Under the pieces are notes generated by a model that worked only from the letters and a program-made list of their open reading frames with translations, did no database searches and was not told the DNA's origin. A stretch of DNA of 64,000 nucleotides from Aristolochia californica (taxonomy: Eukaryota; Streptophyta; Magnoliopsida; Piperales; Aristolochiaceae): NCBI GenBank assembly GCA_029961685.1, contig JARWKL010000005.1, forward strand, positions 43,871,357-43,935,356. The letters run 5' to 3'. The position numbers were made by a program, and so were the translations under genes. Below are positions 37,285-48,344 of this stretch, in pieces (positions within the stretch are counted from its first letter, which is position 1; each line of letters opens with the position of its first letter).

Positions 37285-39174
37285 TCAATTTTGGTCTCGA
37301 TAAATGACCTCTAACATAGTGAGGATTATCAGTATTCTAGTATTAAAAAATAAGACATATCTAATAAAGCCGTGTATGTGTGTGTACAAGGATAAAGTTT
37401 TCTTTTCTATTGCTCTCTCCCTTCAGGCTACTTCCAGCTCTACCTACGATTACGATTACGATTAGGGAGGTAAACCAAATTCGGCAAACAGTGAAACCCA
37501 CAAAACGACTGCCATTTTAGACGAGAAAACAGAGATAGTTCTCACAATGAAATGTTTTACTTCGGACATTTGGTTTCCTTTGTTAAATGCCTAATTCACT
37601 TGTGCACTTGTTCTCTACGTTGCACTCTTAAGGTGTTTAATGCCTTTTGGGGTAGATGGAAACGGAGAAACCCACCAAAACAGTCCACGTTGTTGAATTA
37701 ATTTTCACAAACACAACCATAAATCTGTTAATCTATTCAATCCACATATAACATCTGACAAATACACTTCTCATAATAAAATACACAAATCGAGTTTACA
37801 AATAAAGTATTAACATAAATGAAACTTGAGAGAAAAGGGAACCTCCTTTCTGTGCACACAGATACTGTTCAGCAGCAGCGTCGCTCCTCGACCCCTCTGT
37901 CTAGCAAAGGCGAGTCACCACGGCTCTCTCATCTCCGGTACAACGTCAGCGTCCAAACCTGACTTCTTCCGACAACAGTCCCAAGTCCCGAGTTCCAGCT
38001 AAAGCAACAGCAGCAAACAACACTTTGTTCTCTGTTCCGGCAACTACGACGGCGATGACACGGATAGCAAGACCTTCCCCTCCGGCACCGGCGACGCAGG
38101 TCTCTTGCCCTAGCTCCCTTTTTTTTTGCTCTCTCGCATATTTTCCCCCTTTCTGTTTCTCTTCATTTTTCTGTCCCGTAATTTCTTTCACCTTTACTGT
38201 GTCTAACTTATTCCCGACGCATTGTCTAACTTAAAAAAAAAACATAAGATGGGCCAACACAAGTTGGCCCGCTAGTATTGATTTTCAACACACATTTCAG
38301 ATGAGAATGGTGTTTTTTTTCAAATTAAATTGGTGGAATATTGGGTTGTTAGTTGATGCAAATTTTATGGTCTCCAATCCTTGTTTGCAAACTTGTTCTG
38401 GATTTAATTACATCTTATTCCTGTGTAGTTTCAACCTGAATAAAATGGAGGATTTTTATTTCCTTCCGCGTTTCTCTAAACTTGGCCGGATTGGCGTCAA
38501 TTTCGTTTTCAGATGAAGACAGGATATGGAGTCAGTTCTGATGAGCACTGTGCCCCAAGAAGGCTATCAAAGGCGGTGAGCCGGGATGAGCTTATCTTCA
38601 ACTCTAATAGTTGGAGCTTTTTTTTTAAGGAATTTTACCAAAATACCAGTTTGAAACAACTTATTTATGAAAACAACGAAGATCTCAACTTATTTGTAAA
38701 ACTACCGAACTTTGACCGGTCCACTGTATATGTGGACAGTCAAAGGCGACACGTAAGCTTTGACTGCTTACGCGTCGCCCCTCAGAGCTATATTGTAAAT
38801 AAACACATAGGCTGCCACATCATTATTATTGACATGTCATCTGCCACGTCATTACATGATAAAATTTTGAATAAATTTAAAAAAAATTAAAAAATCAAAT
38901 ACACTTTTTATTACCTTATATCTAAAATAAAAAAAATTATTAAATTTTTTAATAAATAATTAAAAAAATAACTCTTACTTATTTAACACCATTTAATATC
39001 AATTAAAATATTTATTAATTTTAAAAAATTATCGTTACACTTTTTATTACTTAAAATTTTAAAAAATAAAATAAAATAAGTAAAATAATTAGATTTAAAA
39101 TATTTATAAAGAAAAAAAAATACAAAAAATTATTTTAGAGTTTAAAAATATAATTTATTTGTAAATCGTCATTG
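37285..39174. other. Intergenic region after kinase 1
   Basis: Begins directly after the kinase stop with a string also found at 32436-32478. Includes a GC-richer block (37850-38230) with no recognisable gene, a short perfect microrepeat (tacgat units near 37444), a strong hairpin at 38745-38779, and an extremely AT-rich block (about 38870-39165) that abuts the truncated terpene synthase. Confidence 0.45.
38745..38779. repeat. Inverted repeat, 14-bp arms with 7-bp loop
   Basis: GGCGACACGTAAGC (38745-38758) pairs with GCTTACGCGTCGCC (38766-38779) at 13 of 14 positions around the loop tttgact. A smaller perfect palindrome GTCCAC/GTGGAC lies just upstream near 38719-38737. No gene is attached. 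It could be the core of a small inverted-repeat element. Confidence 0.7.
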
Positions 39175-40214
39175 ATTGATGATACGTACGATGCATACGG
39201 TGTCTACGAAGAACTCAAGCTCTTCACAGATGCAGTCGAGAGGTATGCGTGCATTAATTTCGATGAACACCGATTAATCTTGTGAGTTATAAATGGACCA
39301 TGTTTAAAAGGAACGAAATCCCCTGTACTTGCAGATGGAATGTAGAGGCTGCGGAGACGCTGCCCGAGTACATGAGACCTCTTTTCCGTGAGCTGATTAA
39401 TTACTCCAAGGAATTTCACGACGAGATTGCTCCAGAAGGGCTCTCCTACCAGATTGACTACAAGATCGAAGCGGTAGGTCCTTTCCTTGTAAACACTTGA
39501 CTAGTATATTTACGAAAAATAATTGTTCACAGCAACAATATGCATGAGTTGAAGCAGAACTAATGTTTGCTTGGCATTCCAGATGAAGGATCTATGCAAG
39601 GCCTTCTTCATTGAAACAGAATGGTATGTCAAAGAATATCAACCAGGAACAGAAGAGCATATGAACGTTTCGTTCACCAGCTGTGGTTATCGAACCATCT
39701 TCCTCCTCTCTATGGTTGGAATGGGGGAAGTCTCCCGTGATATTTTTGAGTGGTTGAAAGCCCAACCTAGGATCACCATGGCTGCTGCAGAGATCTGTAG
39801 GTTCATTGATGACATAGTCACCGGCAAGGTAATTCATTATACAGACGCAATTTTGACGCCAGATTGATGCTTAAATTAGAAGGGAGTGCTTATGAATGGT
39901 TTTGTTTGATATTGCAGTTCGAGCAGCAAAGAGGGCACGTAGAGTCGACAGTGGAGTGCTTCATGAGGGAGCGTGGACTGTCGGAAAAGGAGGTTGTCGA
40001 TCTATTCAGACAGTACTACAAAGTTGCATGGAAAGACATCAATGAAGGCTGCTTCAAGCCCACTCCTTATGCGGCCAAGCTCATCACTCGTCCTGTCAAT
40101 CTCGCCCGAGTGATGGAGGTCTTGTACGAGGACAACCAGGATAGGTATACTTTCTCCCATGGCCGCACCAAAGCCATGATCGCCTCCCTCGTTGACGACC
40201 CTGTTCCACTCTAA
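39175..40214 (+). pseudogene. 5'-truncated terpene synthase (C-terminal catalytic exons)
   Basis: Four exon pieces join in frame: 39175-39242, 39335-39473, 39583-39828 and 39918-40214, with GT-AG borders and a stop after DDPVPL. The first piece starts at the metal-binding motif ([18 protein letters not shown]). The second motif is intact across the last junction (RFIDDIVTGK then FEQQRGHVES, fitting DDxxTxxxE). Class I terpene synthases ionise farnesyl or geranyl diphosphate in cytosol or plastid; the C-terminal pattern resembles sesquiterpene (TPS-a) enzymes. Everything N-terminal, about 300 residues, is missing: AT-rich sequence directly precedes the DDxxD exon and no acceptor is visible there. 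The retained part shows no stop or frameshift, so the truncation looks recent. Not functional as it stands. Confidence 0.85.
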
Positions 40215-41043
40215 ATTCTTTGCGAAAGAGAGTGTTTTATGTGTGGTTGCTTCGACCCTAGGCATTTGTAACTCTTGTCTTTAATTTACATTCAGCCACA
40301 CATCAACAATTGATCCTATTGGGTGTCTTGTACAAAGACAAGAACATGGGTTTGTTGATATGTGGAATTCAGAGCAGGTTTCGCCTATCTTTTTATTCAA
40401 CAATCTTTCGTTTAATGAACAACTGCTAATCAGATAATATTAACATTGTTCGGCACATGGGTGAAGAGGATTAAAGAGCTAAAGAGAAGTGTGAAGAAGA
40501 TGCTACGTGATGCTAAGGGATTTCACTTCCATGAAATGGATTTGATACAGAAATTATCAAGAAGATGACCTCCATCTTGTTGCATTCTGCTTCAGGCTAT
40601 TCAGACGACACCCTTCTTCTCGTTTTCCCTTTAAAATTCTACTGCAAACTTGGTATGTGGGATTAGGGCTACTCTTTCTCTAGTCTCTTTTATGTCTACT
40701 CAAATTTTGTGGATTCTTCCATGATGAAACAGATGTTTTTGACAAGTTCAAAATTAGTCAAGGCAGCTTTGATTCTAACATGTGAACCAACATAAAGGGT
40801 CTCTTAAGCTTGGATAAAACATCATTTTTGGGCACGAGAGACAAAGGTAGCAATTTTGGGATTGTTTAATTTTGTAAAAGAAATCGAGGAAGAACGGGCT
40901 TTGAGAGGGAGATCCGATCGAGTCTACTACTTGAAGGAAGCTATATGATTTCTCATCCCAGTATTTTCGTGAAAAAATGGCTAACTTTAGTTAACCTCTG
41001 CTCTCACAGTAGTTTGATGCTTCAAAATTGATTTGTATTCCAG
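40215..41043. other. Intergenic region between terpene synthase remnants
   Basis: Contains the 3' flank of the truncated terpene synthase, then sequence near 40880-41000 (ccagtatttt...aaaaaatggctaactttag) that matches the start of fragment A at about 34202-34238. This shows the upstream part of the kinase duplication unit. Confidence 0.45.
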
Positions 41044-41119
41044 GTGAAATCTTTATCTGGAGCATATTATAAAGAAGCAGAATGGCACAATTGGTACACT
41101 TAGGGATCGGAGGAATGTG
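41044..41119 (+). pseudogene. Terpene synthase exon fragment C (5' part of an interrupted exon)
   Basis: After an acceptor-like ttccag, the frame reads VKSLSGAYYKEAEWHNWYT, then a TAG, then sequence matching fragment A (aggaatgt). This is the start of the terpene synthase penultimate exon. The LTR element 41125-43637 follows at once, and the exon resumes at 43644. Confidence 0.65.
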
Positions 41120-41124
41120 TCTCG

Positions 41125-41303
41125 TGTAAATTTTTTGTGAATCTATCTTTCTTATTTCAAAATAATTTCATACACTTACGTCCATATTTATATACTAAAA
41201 TTACAGTTATTTAATTCTGGTCTCTTGGATCTCCGAAGTTGTGTCAGAGGACTTCTTCCTCTGTTTTTACGGATTTGGAAAAAGTCCTGATCTCACGCCA
41301 ATA
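41125..41303 (-). repeat. Left LTR (3' LTR) of the minus-strand element
   Basis: 179 bp, TG...TA ends on the plus strand. It is related to the repeat at 43552-43637 at both ends. Next to it, gtccccctcaagttgg is the complement of a Copia-type polypurine tract. Confidence 0.6.
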
Positions 41304-41590
41304 GTCCCCCTCAAGTTGGTGCATATAAATCTTTGATGCCCAACTTGACAAGTAAGTTGTAGAAGTTCTTACCGCATATTGCTCTTGGTATGACACAAAA
41401 TATGTCACATATCTACTCTTCTTGAGTGCTCCATTGGGTACGGTCAGCGGAAGTTTATTTCATGTTAGAGGGCCTCAAGATTATTCTAAAATATTTCAAG
41501 ATAGTCATTGGTGTCACACATCACCGGAGATCATACATATGAGAGTTGTCAATGCCATCAACATCTGTAATAGTAATGTCAATGGAATGG

Positions 41591-41885
41591 GTCGCGACTG
41601 AAGCTTTGCTCAAAACTCTAGTCATTCTCGTGGTTACCTTGACCACAGGCAAAGGAGATTGAAGGAGATCACCTTCCAAATACCCCAACTTGTCTTTGCA
41701 TGAGATACACATCTCGGCAACCTGGATAGGTCTGAGTCAGGTCGCAACTGAAGCTTTGTTCAAGCTTCAATCATTCTCGTGGTCATCTCAACCACGAGAA
41801 AGGAGATCGCCTTTTAAATACTTCAGCTTGTCTTTGCTTGAGATATACATCTTGACAACCTGGGATAGGTTCGACTCAAGTCCGG
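41591..41885. repeat. Two-copy tandem repeat, 150-bp period
   Basis: The unit starting gtcgcgactgaagctttgct at 41591 recurs at 41741 with scattered substitutions. A run of tctggtccg-like short units follows at about 41885-41960. Both lie inside the minus-strand LTR element. Confidence 0.7.
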
Positions 41886-42025
41886 GTCTGATCTGGTCTG
41901 GTCCGAGTTGAGTCTGGTCCGGGTCGAGCCTGGTCCGAATCTGATCCAGTCTGAGTTGCTGGCTTCCAAATTAAATCTCGCTCCCTAACTTTGGTCGGGT
42001 TTAATTTCAAACCCTCGTCGTCCTC

Positions 42026-42964
42026 ATGACGCAGCCTCAGCCATGGGGGATGAGAGATTTGTTCAATGCTGCCACCATACTCGGTAACAAGATCCGAGAG
42101 TGGTTCGTGGAACTCAGGCGCCTCACAAAACATATTATTCACCTAATCAATTCTTCAACAATAGTTCCCTTGTCGCTGACATATATTCCATCAAGAAATT
42201 TCCATATATCCTTTTTTTACGTGACATTTCTGGTTAATCAACGCAACTTGCAATCTAGGGAGTCTCGATTTCTCTTCAACTTTAATGTCTATCTTGAATT
42301 CTTCCCCCCTGCCTGACAGCGGCTAGCCAATACACCCCAAAGACTGATCTGTTAGGGGCAAAAAGCTACCTCATACAAGAGTAGACGAAACCACTCTGAC
42401 ACCCACCCCGCCCATTCTTGATCGCCTCTCACAGGATTTGAACTCTGGACGTGGCGTGTCCAGCTCTGATACCATGACAACGGCTAGCCAATACACCCAA
42501 AAAACCGATCTGTTAAGTGCGAAAAGGTACCGCCTAAGATAGTGGACAAAACGGCTCTGACACTGCCTTAACGATTGTGTCATGATTTAGGGGTAATAAG
42601 TCTTTGTAGAAATCAATGGCGATGGTGGTAAGTGATAGGCGATCTCTCTTCCGTCCTGGTAAACCTCCATTAAGCCGAACAAGCATTCGAGAACGAAGAA
42701 AGGAATCTGGTTTTCCAGCGAGAGAAAATCCATCTCTATAAGTGGTCTTATCCAATGCATCTTGAAGATGGGGTCGCTCTGGTCGACTTCTGAGAGACCT
42801 CTCACCTTGCATAAAAGCTCCACGATGAAGCTGTCGTCAACAACCATCATCTCCACGAACGCCCAACTTTCGTTAATCTCACCCTCATTCCCCTCGATCT
42901 GATTGACATCTTCTTTGACGAAATGTATGTGGGATTCTGCGCCGCAGGAGGAGTTGAAGGCCAT
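42026..42964 (-). pseudogene. DUF247-family gene fragment inside the LTR element
   Basis: On the minus strand 42964-42587 reads SWAFVEMMVVDDSFIVELL, then FLSLENQIPFFVLECLFGLM. An overlapping frame adds LSLTTIAIDFYKDLLP. These match the central block of the plant DUF247 (UPF0481) family, membrane-associated proteins of mostly unknown role. After the nested SMART (42314-42562) a weaker match continues (EEFKIDIKVEEKSRLPRLQV). Frameshifts, a missing N-terminal third and the SMART insertion show it is non-coding. It directly follows the carrier fragment in the element's sense direction. Confidence 0.65.
42314..42562 (-). mobile_element. Complete SMART-type miniature LTR retrotransposon (249 bp)
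   Basis: Two 88-bp direct repeats (42314-42401 and 42475-42562), each starting TGACA and ending CTGACA, enclose 73 bases. The plus strand reads GCTCTGATACCA at 42463-42474, directly against the right repeat: this is an exact initiator tRNA-Met primer-binding site on the minus strand. The whole unit is flanked by a perfect 5-bp duplication CTGCC (42309-42313 and 42563-42567). There is no coding capacity. The size and organisation match the SMART class of tiny LTR elements described in plants; mobilisation must be in trans. It sits inside the DUF247 fragment. Confidence 0.85.
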
Positions 42965-43113
42965 AAGATATTGGCTTGGAGCTCCAACAATACGAATTTC
43001 TGCTCACGAGGCTCTAATTACTACCCTTCTTTTCTTCCCAAGAATAAGACATCGTTTCTCAAATCGAGAGCTTTCATCGTTGGAGTCTTGGTCGCACAGG
43101 TCTGAGTTTGGTC

Positions 43114-43411
43114 TAATCACGTTTACCAGGTTGGAGGCCACCACCGCCACGAACCCCACTGCGAAGCTTGCCATGACGTGGGTACTGAGGCCGTCCTTCA
43201 TCACCCCTCGCTCAAGGATTGTCTCCTTGACCCGATCGTACGATGCCAGCTGCGACGCTGTCACAATCATCACCCGGTTCACTGTCAGCGAAGAGCCTGG
43301 CCAGAGGCTTCTCAGCCTCTCTGATTTCGCCATCTGGCCGATTGCGTCCACCATGCTTAGGTAGTTCCAACACTATGCCGTCGAAAGTCATCCGTCAGCT
43401 TGCATCCGCAC
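43114..43411 (-). pseudogene. Mitochondrial dicarboxylate carrier fragment inside the LTR element
   Basis: The minus strand from 43411 reads VRMQADG, then (after in-frame stops) VDAIGQMAKSERLRSLW, SSLTVNRVMIVTASQLASYD, VKETILERGVMKDGLSTHVM and FVAVVASNLVNVI. These match the middle repeat of plant mitochondrial dicarboxylate/uncoupling-type carriers. The carrier signature Pro (SNPVDV in the family) is changed to Leu. About one third of a carrier is present, with no start or stop of its own. The match ends abruptly near 43114, where unrelated sequence and then the DUF247 fragment follow. Confidence 0.75.
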
Positions 43412-43551
43412 CTTCTCCTCATCAATTCCCCGCTTTTGAATCGGATCCGTAGTAGGAAGCAGGACACATGGAGAAAATTTCTCCCTGCGTCCTCCCCAAA
43501 AGATAAAAAAATCTTGTTCAAATATTTGGGTTATCAACCCCCTCTGATACA

Positions 43552-43637
43552 TGTAAAACTTTATGGGAAATCTATCTTTATTATTTCAAAATAAGTTTTA
43601 CAGATCCGAAAGAAGTCCTCCTGATCTCACGCCAACA
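43552..43637 (-). repeat. Right LTR (5' LTR) of the minus-strand element, internally deleted
   Basis: 86 bp, TG...CA ends. It shares its left ~45 and right ~40 bases with the 179-bp left repeat but lacks the middle. A degenerate primer-binding site (ctctgataca, ending at 43551) abuts it. Confidence 0.6.
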
Positions 43638-43643
43638 TCTTCG

Positions 43644-43741
43644 CAACCAAACAGGTCTTGCATTGGCTCTTAAGAGAACCAAAGCTTGTTACAGACACTG
43701 GACTGATACGCAGGATTATTGACAACCAAGAATGGTACTAG
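43644..43741 (+). pseudogene. Terpene synthase exon fragment D (3' part of the interrupted exon)
   Basis: Reads ATKQVLHWLLREPKLVTDT then RRIIDNQEWY and stops at TAG directly before gtagcc. It is the counterpart of the end of fragment A (34235-34443) with about 16 differences per 100 bases by eye. With fragment C it forms one copy of the exon, split by the LTR element. Confidence 0.6.
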
Positions 43742-44022
43742 GTAGCCACCATTAATTCGTTCAAAAAAAAATTTTTCTAAGAATATTTTACTCTTTTCCG
43801 TCCATTTGGCCTATTAAGCACTCTTTTATGTTGTGTCTTTGATGTTTGTAGTTTGAGCGAAAGAGAGATCATGTCCCCTTTGTGTTGTAGTTTTATGCGG
43901 TAGAGAAGAGCGTATCGGAAGAGGAAGCCCTTGGAGAGAGGGCAGCGATGGCCTGGAAGGAAATAAATCAAGCGAGCCTTTGAACCATCTCCCCTTCCAA
44001 GATGTCTCGTGGGGAGGGAATG

Positions 44023-44283
44023 TGTTGGAGCATAGCGTATATATACTTAGGTTGGGGGGTATTTTTGTACAGGGGTATTTGTGTATTTTATATACAAATA
44101 TGTCTAAGATTTAGTATAAAATACATATGTAACCCTAATTGAAATATTAGTGAATTTTTCGGCTGTCACTCTGGTGGACGTAGGCATACTACCGAACCAC
44201 TATTAAATCCCTTTTGTTCTTATTTCTTGTTTGATTAATTCTTTAATCACGTCATTGTAGATTGGACAGAAGGGGAAATCGCA
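44023..44283 (+). repeat. 5' LTR of the Copia element
   Basis: 261 bp, shares ttaggttggggggtattttt and aaatcccttttgttctt with the 3' LTR but is clearly diverged, with indels in the middle. This indicates an old insertion. Confidence 0.85.
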
Positions 44284-47200
44284 CAACAACTGGTATCAGA
44301 GCTTACCCAATTCTGAAATCACCGTTCCAGACAAATTTCTCTTCGATTTCGGCTCCGGGGACAATTCTGCGATCGCCGTTCGACGATACCTCCACGCTGA
44401 CAAGATTCCGCGACCGCCGTTCGATGATATCCCACAACGATGATTTTTTCGTGACCACCACCATTGCTAGGGACGACGAGGGGACAACAGAAATCTAGTG
44501 TCGCGGGGCCGCTGTGAGGTTTCACCCAAAGAGGAAATTCCTCTACTGAAACCTGGAAACGACGGACCTCGCCATCCAAGAGTTGTTCTCTGTCGGTGAC
44601 GCGTCGCCAAAGACGACGCCATAGGTCACGATTTCTCCCGTCGTTGTGAGAAATCACATAAAGAAGAAAATAGTCGTCGCTGTGAGAAGAATTTTTTTTT
44701 GGGAACCTAACATTTGATGCAGGCACACCCATCAATGTTTGCAGTGCATTCGTCGAGGTGTGCACACCTAACCAGGTCATCTTTGGTGTTTTCTGTACTA
44801 ACGCCGAAGGTACATACGTAACACTCGAAATCCTGATTTTTTGCACTGAAAACCCAAGTTAGGCTACGATAACTGAGGTTTCTTCTAAAAAATTTGACAT
44901 GGCAAAAATTCTACGGAACTGGGAATTTTGAATTATGGCAAAGGAGGGTGAAGGGCCTATTAATGCAACAGGGCATGTTGAAAGCGCTATACAGAAAACA
45001 GCTGGTGGGAATGGATGACATGGATTGGGAAGAAATGGAAAGCGATGGTTATGGCAACTATTAGGCTTTATCTGGCTTATGACGTGATGTATCACGTGAT
45101 GGATGAGGAATCACTTGTGAAAATTTGGTTGAAACTAGAAAGTTGGTATATGTCCAAGTCATTGACGAACAAACTCTATCTTAAGCAGAAACTATATGGT
45201 CTTAAGATGTCAAAGGGTTCGGATTTGAGTCAACAAATCAACTTTGTCAATCAGCTCATTAGTGATAGGAGGCGGGTTGATGTGAAGTTTGAAGACGAAG
45301 AAAAGGCGCTCATGTTACTGAATTCTCCTACGTACAAAAATTTGGTTACGACTCTGATGTGGGGAAAATAAATTCTCAAATTGGAAGATATTACAAGTGC
45401 TCTATTAGGTTTCCATCAAAGGAAGAAAGCTAGTGATGAGACTTCACAAGGTGAAGGACTTGTGGTGAAGAGTAACCAGGAACGTGGAAGAAACAAGTCT
45501 CGGAGTGTATCAAGTAGCAACAAATCTCGATCAAAATCTAGGAAGAAGAAGGACATCATGTTTTTCAAGTGCGGGAAAAAGGGGTACATAAAATGGGAGT
45601 GTCTAGAGAAAAAGAAAGGGAATGCAAAGAACAAAGAGGGTCCGTCAAAGTCTACAAATATAGTGGAAGAAGATGATTCAGGGAGTGGTGATGGGGATAT
45701 GCTTTCTGTTTCATCCAGTTCAGATTATCTCAGAGATTCTTGGATTCTGGATTCAGCATGCTCTTATCACATGACACCTAATAAAGATTAGTTTCACACC
45801 TATAGGTTAGTAAACTCTGGTTCTGTTTTGATGGGTAATGATGCTTTATGCAAAGTTGTAGGAATAGAGAGTATAAAAATTAAAATGTTTGATGGTGTGA
45901 TTATAACGTTGTGTGATGTTAGACATCTATCAATCTAAGGAATAATTTGATTTCATTAGGCACTTTTGATTGTAATGGGTATAGTTACAAGTCTGTAAGT
46001 GGAGTAATGAAAGTGAGTAAAGGTGTCTTAACAGTGATGAAGGGGTTGAAACTATCTGGAAATATCTATACATTACAAGGTACCACAGTTGTAGGTGGAG
46101 TTGCAACTGTAGAGTCTGAGTCAAACTGTACCGTCTTGTGGCATATGTAGTTAGGTCATATGAGTGTGTGTGAGATGATAGAGCTTCATAAGAAAAATCT
46201 ATTAAAGGGTGTCAAAACATGCAAGTTTGATTTCTGCAAGTTTTGTGTTCTTGGGAAACAGAATAAGGTGCAGTTCAAGGCAGTCACACACAAGACAAAG
46301 GGGATTATTCACTATGTTCTTTCAGATGTTTGGGGGCCAATAAGAGTAGCATAACAAGGGGGACACATGTATTTTGTGACCTTTATTGATGACTACTCAC
46401 AAAAGGTTTGGGTGTACTTCATGCAGCACAAGTCAGAAACATTTGACAAGTTCAAGTTGTGAAAAGTTGAAGTAGAAAACTAGACAGGAAGGAAGATAAA
46501 ATGCCTCAGGTCAGACAATGGTACTGAGTACACAGATTCAAAGTTCAAGGAGTTGTGTGAGCAACATGGGATTAAGAGACACTTCACAGTACGTAAGACA
46601 CCACAACAGAATGGTGTGGCGGAAAGAATGAACAGAACTATAGCTAAAAAAACTCGATGCCTCAAGTTGAAGGAATGAATATAGCATGTTCCTTAATTAA
46701 CAAATCACCTAGAGCATCACTAGATGGGAAAGTATCAGAGGAGGTGTGAACATGCAATGAGGTAGACTACTCTGGCTTGAGAGTGTTTGGTTGTCCAGCC
46801 TATGTACATGTTTCTAGTGAGGAGAGGTCGAAGCTTGATGCGAAGTCTAGACAGTGTATTTTTTTGGGCTATCAAAAAGGGGTCAAATGATTCAAGCTCT
46901 GGGATCCGAAGGCAAACAAGATGGTGATTATTAGAGATGTGGTTTTTTTTAAAAAAACCATGTTGTAGCATACTCAGGAAGAAGAGAAACAAGTGCCAAA
47001 TAATTGTAGCACCAATGAGCATGTGGTGCAAGTGCAGCTAGAGAACCATGGTAGAGAAGAGGATGCCCAACATGCAGAAAGTTCTAGCTCAGGTGATCAG
47101 CAGCATCACCGTATTGCCACAGACAGACCCAAACACACTTTCAAACCACCTACCAAGTATGGTTTTGAATTTCTTATGCGCTTATTACTAGTAGGGGGGA

Positions 47201-48344
47201 TCCTACTATTTTTCCGGAGGCAGTACAAAGCCAAGAGAAAAGTAGATGGATGGGTGTTATGGTGGAGGAGATGGAGTCTCTGCATAAAAACCAGACATGG
47301 GAATTGATGGAGCTTCATGAGGGGAAGAGAGAGATAGGGTGCAAATGGGTGTATAAGAAGAAAAAAGTAGTATCAGAAATAGAGGGGGAATTTGTCATGA
47401 AGGATTTGGATGCGGCCAAGAAGATACTTGGGATGGAGATTCGTAGGGACAGAGCTTCCAGGAGATTATGGCTATCTCAGCATAGCTATGTTGAGAAGGT
47501 GTTGGATAGGTTCAGCATGGGTAATGCAAAACCAGTAAGTACACCTTTAGCAAATCATTTTAGATTATCTACCGCTCAGTGCCCGAAGACAGATGATGAA
47601 GTTCATGACATGTCAAAGGTCTCATATGTCAGTGCAGTGAGGTGTTTGATGTACGCAATGGTTTGTACGAAACCAAATTTGGTACAAGTTGTTAGCGTGG
47701 TTAGCAAGTTTCTTTCAAATCCGTATCGACAACATCTGGGATGCAGTCAAGTGGATTTTCAGATACTTGAGGGTACTACAAACTATGACATCATGTTTAG
47801 TAGACAACAGAGTGACCCTTCGGTTGTGGGATATGTGGATGTAGACTATGCAGGGCACTTGGATGACAAGAGGTCTACCACATGTTGAAAGTCCATGGTA
47901 CAGTCTATGGTTGCATTATCTACTAGTGAATCAGAGTATATGGCAATAGCTGAGGCTGCCAAGGAGGCTTTGTGGCTTACAGGGTTGGTCAAAGAGTTGG
48001 GTGTCCGCCAAGGTGGAGTTCAGTTGCATTGTGACAGTCAAAGTACCATTTATTTGGTGAAGAACCAGGTGTATCATGCGAGGACCAAACACATAGATGT
48101 GAGGTTTCACAGGATCAGGGAATTGGTTTCATCATGTGAACTACAACTTGAAAAAGTTCACACTTCTGATAATGTAATAAACATGTTGACAAAGCATGTT
48201 ACTACAGATAAGTTCAAACATTGCTTGGACTTGATAAAAGTATCCAGTTGTTAGATGGGAGACGACCCCAACCTATTGTTCTAGGTGGAGTTCTATATTA
48301 TGCTTTCTTTTCTTTAAGGGGTGGATATTCGCCATGGTAGAGAT

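Larger units (their letters stand above)
41125..43637 (-). mobile_element. Non-autonomous minus-strand LTR retrotransposon carrying host gene fragments
   Basis: Related terminal repeats lie at 41125-41303 and 43552-43637. Both start TGTAAA and read through aatctatctt...ttatttcaaaata to ctgatctcacgccaa(c/t)a; in the element's own direction they start TGTTGGCGTGAG-like. The right LTR is internally deleted. A degenerate primer-binding site (plus strand ctctgataca) abuts the right LTR, and a purine tract (complement of gtccccctc) abuts the left one, so both replication signals fix a minus orientation. I see no gag or pol. The interior instead holds a dicarboxylate-carrier fragment and a DUF247 fragment, both in the element's sense direction, plus a nested SMART. 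The element splits a terpene synthase exon; the flanks TCTCG and TCTTCG suggest an imperfect target duplication. Confidence 0.65.

Noticed and set aside
42903..43364. 153-codon plus-strand frame within the LTR element
   Set aside because: It is antisense to the carrier fragment and has no homology that I recognise.
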